Shown piece after piece: positions 60,190 to 64,000 of a stretch of DNA of 64,000 nt (its first letter is position 1; each line of letters opens with the position of its first letter). The DNA comes from Arion vulgaris (taxonomy: Eukaryota > Mollusca > Gastropoda > Stylommatophora > Arionidae), in NCBI GenBank assembly GCA_020796225.1, contig CM036767.1, forward strand, positions 14,784,927 to 14,848,926, given 5' to 3'. Below the pieces are notes generated by a model. That model ran no database searches and was not told the origin of the DNA. It saw nothing but the letters and a program-made list of their open reading frames with translations. The position numbers were made by a program, and so were the translations under genes.

Positions 60190-60540
60190 CAAGAATAGTA
60201 ACGCTGCGATCTACAAGGCATGTCGTAAGATGCGACTAAGATATGAACCATGTGAAGTTACCCTAGTAAATAAAAAGCCTCGCAAAAATCAAAAGTGCTG
60301 GCCTACATGCAGGCGCATAACGTACAATAGCTCTCATGCTCAGATCACATACAAATCACAAAAAGTAGTATACCAAGTGGTCGATATGGAGCGTTTGAAG
60401 AAAAGACGATGTGCTGGCCTACTTGTAGGCGCATAACTGGCACAACGTACAATCGCTCTTAGGATCAGATCACATACACATGACAAAGAGTGATTTAATA
60501 AGTGGCCGATATAGAGCATTCGAAGAAGAAGAAGACGAAG
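60190..60540 (+). mobile_element. SINE-C, with partially duplicated 3' half
   Basis: First copy from AAGAATAGTAACGCTGCGAT to GTCGATATGGAGCGTTTG (60393). A second 3' half starts at GATGTGCTGGCCTACTTGTA (60408) and ends CGAAGAAGAAGAAG. Tandem 3'-half duplication. Confidence 0.8.
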
Positions 60541-60629
60541 GATATTAAGAGTTCTTCACATAGCAACTAGTTCCTACAGATTATTGTAACAAGTAGCTCG
60601 ATATCGACAAATGTAACAGATGAGAGCTG

Positions 60630-61740
60630 TTACAATGAACTATATAGAGAACTGTAACTAGGAACTATATAGAGAATTGTAACAAGGAACTATATAGAGA
60701 ACTGTAACAATGAACTATATAGAGAACTGCAACAAGGAACTATATAGAGAACTGCAACAATGAACTATATAGAGAACTGTAACAAGGAACTATATAGAGA
60801 ACTGTAACAATGAACTATATAGAGAACTGTAACAAGGAACTATATAGAGAACTGTAACAATGAACTATATAGAGAACTGTAACAATGAACTATATAGAGA
60901 ACTGCAACAATGAACTATATAGAGAACTGTAACAAGGAACTATATAGAGAATTGTAACAAGGAACTATATAGAGAACTGTAACAATGAACTATATAGAGA
61001 ACTGCAACAAGGAACTATATAGAGAACTGCAACAATGAACTATATAGAGAACTGTAACAAGGAACTATATAGAGAACTGTAACAATGAACTATATAGAGA
61101 ACTGTAACAAGGAACTATATAGAGAACTGTAACAATGAACTATATAGAGAACTGTAACAATGAACTATATAGAGAACTGTAACAAGGAACTATATAGAGA
61201 ACTTTAACTAGGAACTATATAGAGAACTGTAACAATGAACTATATAGAGAACTGCAACAAGGAACTATATAGAGAACTGCAACAATGAACTATATAGAGA
61301 ACTGTAACAAGGAACTATATAGAGAACTGTAACAATGAACTATATAGAGAATTGTAACAAGGAACTATATAGAGAACTGTAACAATGAACTATATAGAGA
61401 ACTGTAACAATGAACTATATAGAGAACTGTAACAATGAACTATATAGAGAACTGTAACAATGAACTATATAGAGAACTGTAACAATGAACTATATAGAGA
61501 ACTGTAACAATGAACTATATAGAGAACTGTAACAAGGAACTATATAGAGAACTGCAACAATGAACTATATAGAGAACTGTAACAATGAACTATATAGAGA
61601 ACTGTAACAATGAACTATATAGAGAACTGTAACAATGAACTATATAGAGAATTGTAACAAGGAACTATATAGAGAACTGTAACAATGAACTATATAGAGA
61701 ACTGCAACAAGGAACTATATAGAGAACTGTAACAAGGAAC
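60630..61740. repeat. 25-bp minisatellite with higher-order pattern
   Basis: About 44 units of GAACTATATAGAGAACTGTA followed by ACAAT or ACAAG. Diagnostic variants (ATTGTAACAAGG, CTGCAACAA) recur in the same order at a step of 10-11 units; for example ATTGTAACAAGG at 60676 and 60951, 275 bp apart. Confidence 0.96.
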
Positions 61741-61747
61741 TACATGT

Positions 61748-61970
61748 ATTTTTTTTCCGATCCAGAAACACTTGAGCTTTCAGTTTTTCGGCTCGGTGCC
61801 ATGGACATCGTAACCCATCGATTCGGATCGTAATCCTTCGGTTTGGTGCCACGAACACCGTAAATCTGGAGAAAATGTGGCTTTTCTGCCAGCCCGCAGA
61901 ATTGAACCGCACTCACAGGGGACTTGCCACCCGTAGTCCAACACGTTACGAACACGCTGGGCAGACAGGC
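61748..61970 (-). mobile_element. SINE-A with 11-bp TSD at array edge
   Basis: Complete minus copy. GAACTACATGT at 61737-61747 and 61971-61981. The target was the last unit of the 25-bp array (GAACTA…). Confidence 0.88.
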
Positions 61971-61981
61971 GAACTACATGT

Positions 61982-62169
61982 GCATAGAACTAACATCTAT
62001 TCAACAAACTAAAAATAGGAACTTCTGGTGACTATTACTGTGGCACAGAAACCAAAAATAATATGACTGTAGAACAAGTGTTGAAAGCATGGAAAGATAT
62101 TCAGAAGTGAGAGAAACGTGTAGTCGTCAACAACAACATTCTAGGATAAGTTTTTTGTTGGCATACCAC
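61982..62169. other. Unassigned spacer
   Basis: Nothing recognised. Confidence 0.3.
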
Positions 62170-62490
62170 TATTTTCTTTACATCAACAAATAGCTTGTCC
62201 TGAGCAGAACTTTACCATCTCAACAGTCCTTCTGAATTTCTCTCTATCATAGGCCAGATGTTCCGCCTCTGCAGTCGTCATGTTCAAACCATCAGTTACA
62301 TCCAGAATCCATCTCTCCGTGGTCTTCCTCTTCTCCTCTTTGCCGGTATGCCTCCTACCACGATGGTCTTCTTTGGCCTCTCGTGTCTTTTTATATGTCT
62401 AAAATACTTCAATTTTCTCTTTCTTATTTGTAGCATCAGCCAGTTTTCTTTGATTTTGAGTTCCTTCTGGATAGATCAATCAATCTTCTT
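62170..62490 (-). pseudogene. LINE-M-related tail
   Basis: AATAGCTTGTCCTGAGCAGA, CATCAGTTACATCCAGAATC, CTCTTTGCCGGTATGCCTCC, TTTGTAGCATCAGCCAGTTT: minus-strand counterpart of 41340-41660 and close to 51240-51500. Confidence 0.75.
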
Positions 62491-62505
62491 CACACACACA
62501 CACAA

Positions 62506-62528
62506 GATATATATATATATATATATAT
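62506..62528. repeat. (TA)n microsatellite
   Basis: Short AT run preceded by (CA)n at 62492-62503. Confidence 0.9.
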
Positions 62529-62534
62529 TTGGGA

Positions 62535-62843
62535 ATTAAAGACGACCGACCGGCGTGATATTGGTCATATCACTCATCGTGTGCCGACAGCCAATGAAAA
62601 ATACGAAGCTAATCCTTCCCCCGATCCAGAAGCACTTGAGCTTTTCAGCTCTTCGGCTCGGTGCCATGGACATCGTAACCCTTCGGTTCGGTGTCACGAA
62701 CACCGCAAATCTGGGGAATCTGTGGCTTTTTCTGCCATCCCGCGGAATTGAACCCGCACACACAGAGGGATAGTCATCCATAGTCCAACGCGCTACGAAC
62801 ACGCTGGACAGACGGGCCGGAGCTAATCCTGTATACCTATCTT
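62535..62843 (+). mobile_element. SINE-D 3' fragment, split by SINE-A
   Basis: CCGGCGTGATATTGGTCATA, TCATCGTGTGCCGACAGCC, AATGAAAAATACGAAG, resuming after SINE-A with AATCCTGTATACCTAT. GCTAATCCT borders the insert (62608-62616, 62822-62830). Confidence 0.75.
62617..62821 (-). mobile_element. SINE-A inside SINE-D
   Basis: Minus two-block copy, TCCCCCGATCCAGAAGCAC…GCTGGACAGACGGGCC, with 9-bp TSD. Confidence 0.88.
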
Positions 62844-62844
62844 C

Positions 62845-63105
62845 TTCCAACACTTCATATCGACCACTTGTAAACCTCTCTGTGTGATTTGTATGTCATC
62901 TGAGCCTAAGAGCGATTGTACGTTGTGCCAGTTATCCAGTTATGCCCCTACAAGTAGGTCAGCACATCCGATTTCTGCGATGCTTTGTATTTACTAGGGT
63001 AGCTACTCTAGGCCCCTACCGTAATCCCCTCTTACGACATGATTTGTAGGTCGCAGTGTTACTATTCTTTGCTCCTCTTGCGAGCCCCGGCAATACACGG
63101 GCGAG
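62845..63105 (-). mobile_element. SINE-C, full length
   Basis: CTTCTTCCAACACTTCATAT, CTGAGCCTAAGAGCGATTGT, ATTTACTAGGGTAGCTACTC, TTACTATTCTTTGCTCC, GGCAATACACGGGCGAGATC. GTTATCCAGTTATGCC shows a small internal duplication. Confidence 0.85.
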
Positions 63106-63170
63106 ATCAAATACAAATCACAAATAGTGGTTAACAAGTGATGGATATGGGGCGCTCAAAGAAGAAGAAC
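63106..63170 (+). mobile_element. SINE-C 3' end
   Basis: GATCAAATACAAATCACAAA, TAGTGGTTAACAAGTGATGG, GCGCTCAAAGAAGAAGAA: only the last about 65 bp, head-to-head with the previous copy. Confidence 0.75.
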
Positions 63171-63174
63171 CCAC

Positions 63175-63520
63175 AACCCTCTTGTGTCCTTATCGATAGA
63201 CGAACGACTATGCATTACGCTAATACGTCCTACACGAATCGATAGACGAACGACTATGCATTACGCTAATACGTCCTACACGAATCGATAGACGAACGAC
63301 TATGCATTACGCTAATACGTCCTACACGAATCGATAGACGAACGACTATGCATTACGCTAATACGTCCTACACGAATCGATAGACGAACGACTATGCATT
63401 ACGCTAATACGTCCTACACGAATCGATAGACGAACGACTATGCATTACGCTATAATACGTCCTACACGAATCGATAGACGAACGACTATGCATTACGCTA
63501 TAATACGTCCTACACAACGT
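63175..63520 (-). repeat. 46-48 bp array of SINE-H heads
   Basis: Seven units of GAATCGATAGACGAACGACT, ATGCATTACGCTAATACG, TCCTACAC. On the minus strand each contains TTAGCGTAATGCATAGTCG, the SINE-H A-box region. Only the leftmost end (AACCCACAACCCTCTTGTG) keeps the B-box side. The last two units have TA inserted (GCTATAATACG). Confidence 0.92.
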
Positions 63521-64000
63521 ATTTACAGATAAATAAGTTGGCAATTTACAGAAAAGAGTTTAACATCGCATGACCCTTGAACCACGGAACACTATCATTC
63601 AACGTCCACACTTGACTTCCCCGTTGATTATTTGGACAGGACCAGATTTCAATGTAACTTAAAGAAGTGGGTAACAGTTAGCCTTTGAGGAGTGGTGTCG
63701 AGGGCCTTATCTTCACACCTACTGTCAATCTTCATACCCCACCTTTCACACTACAGCGCGCGCATACATGGTTGGCCTGAAAACAAGATTACAAGCAGAC
63801 TGCCATTAACTACACCACTAAAAAAAAAACAACGTAGACTCACGATTTTCAGACTAAAACAGCGGGTGCAGCAGGCACAAAGAAAACGTGAATAATGACA
63901 AAGTAAGAATCATTTTAAAAATGAAAAAAACCCATAATTTATAGGTTTACATACGTCAAAGATTTTAAAAGACATTTACAAAATATGAAAAAAATCGTGG
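63521..64000. other. Unassigned right edge
   Basis: No family match. A short frame at 63692-63895 has a basic C-terminus (KKKQRRLTIFRLKQRVQQ), but no supporting evidence as a gene. Confidence 0.3.

Noticed and set aside
1..64000. Prokaryotic defence island, phage or plasmid
   Set aside because: No operons, ribosome-binding sites or compact ORFs; tRNA-SINEs, LINE tails and hAT MITEs are eukaryotic.

Overview
This window looks like a gene-poor, repeat-saturated stretch of a eukaryotic, probably invertebrate metazoan, nuclear genome. The evidence is dense tRNA-derived SINEs, 3'-truncated non-LTR retrotransposon (LINE) tails, hAT-type MITEs with 8-bp target-site duplications (TSDs), long minisatellites and AT/GA microsatellites, with no operons or compact coding. 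I cannot name the species. Two SPIN-like hAT MITEs fit what is known of that horizontally spread family (vertebrates and a few invertebrates, including a pond snail and a triatomine bug), but they do not fix the host. I see no complete host gene. The only host-gene-like signal is a possible terminal exon at 18743-18880.

Family names used here are working labels of mine. SINE-A: tRNA-like head, two CCATGGCACCGAGCC-type blocks, poly(A); 11 copies. SINE-B and SINE-C: related heads (…GTCGTAAGAGGCGACTAA…), (GAA)n tails. SINE-BR: SINE-B head joined to a different body. SINE-D: 13-14 bp TSDs. SINE-E, F, G, H, I, J and K: other families, mostly with visible A/B-box-like heads. LINE-W, M, S, P, Q, L and X: C-terminal tails of different LINE lineages, usually with a G-x-GRPR-x-RW signature. 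LINE-N and LINE-I: RNase H-bearing LINEs. hAT-1 to hAT-4, SPIN-like and T: non-autonomous DNA elements.

Layout. 0-7.5 kb: LINE tails broken by SINEs, plus a 22-bp array at 3.5 kb. 7.8-9.8 kb: a 30-bp minisatellite. 9.8-18 kb: LINE-L, LINE-N, T elements and TA tracts. 18.7-20.1 kb: candidate exon and two tandem arrays. 20.3-24.2 kb: hAT-4, LINE tails and SINEs. 24.3-26.2 kb: an hAT-3 element whose 3' end has been amplified into a 69-bp satellite. 26.5-32.6 kb: SINE/LINE mosaic. 32.9-34.5 kb: hAT-2 tandem doublet and a 26-bp array. 35-42 kb: LINE tails. 42.9-44.6 kb: second hAT-2 doublet and the first SPIN-like MITE. 44.6-51.9 kb: SINEs, LINE-I RNase H with a tandemly repeated 3' end, and a LINE-N carrying two insertions. 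52-59.4 kb: nested T, SINE-G, SINE-C, SINE-E and the second SPIN-like element. 60.6-61.7 kb: a 25-bp array with higher-order structure. 62-63.5 kb: SINEs and an array built from a SINE head.

The elements do not form a pathway. What can be read is the order of insertion: many elements sit inside others with identifiable TSDs, giving a relative chronology of transposition.
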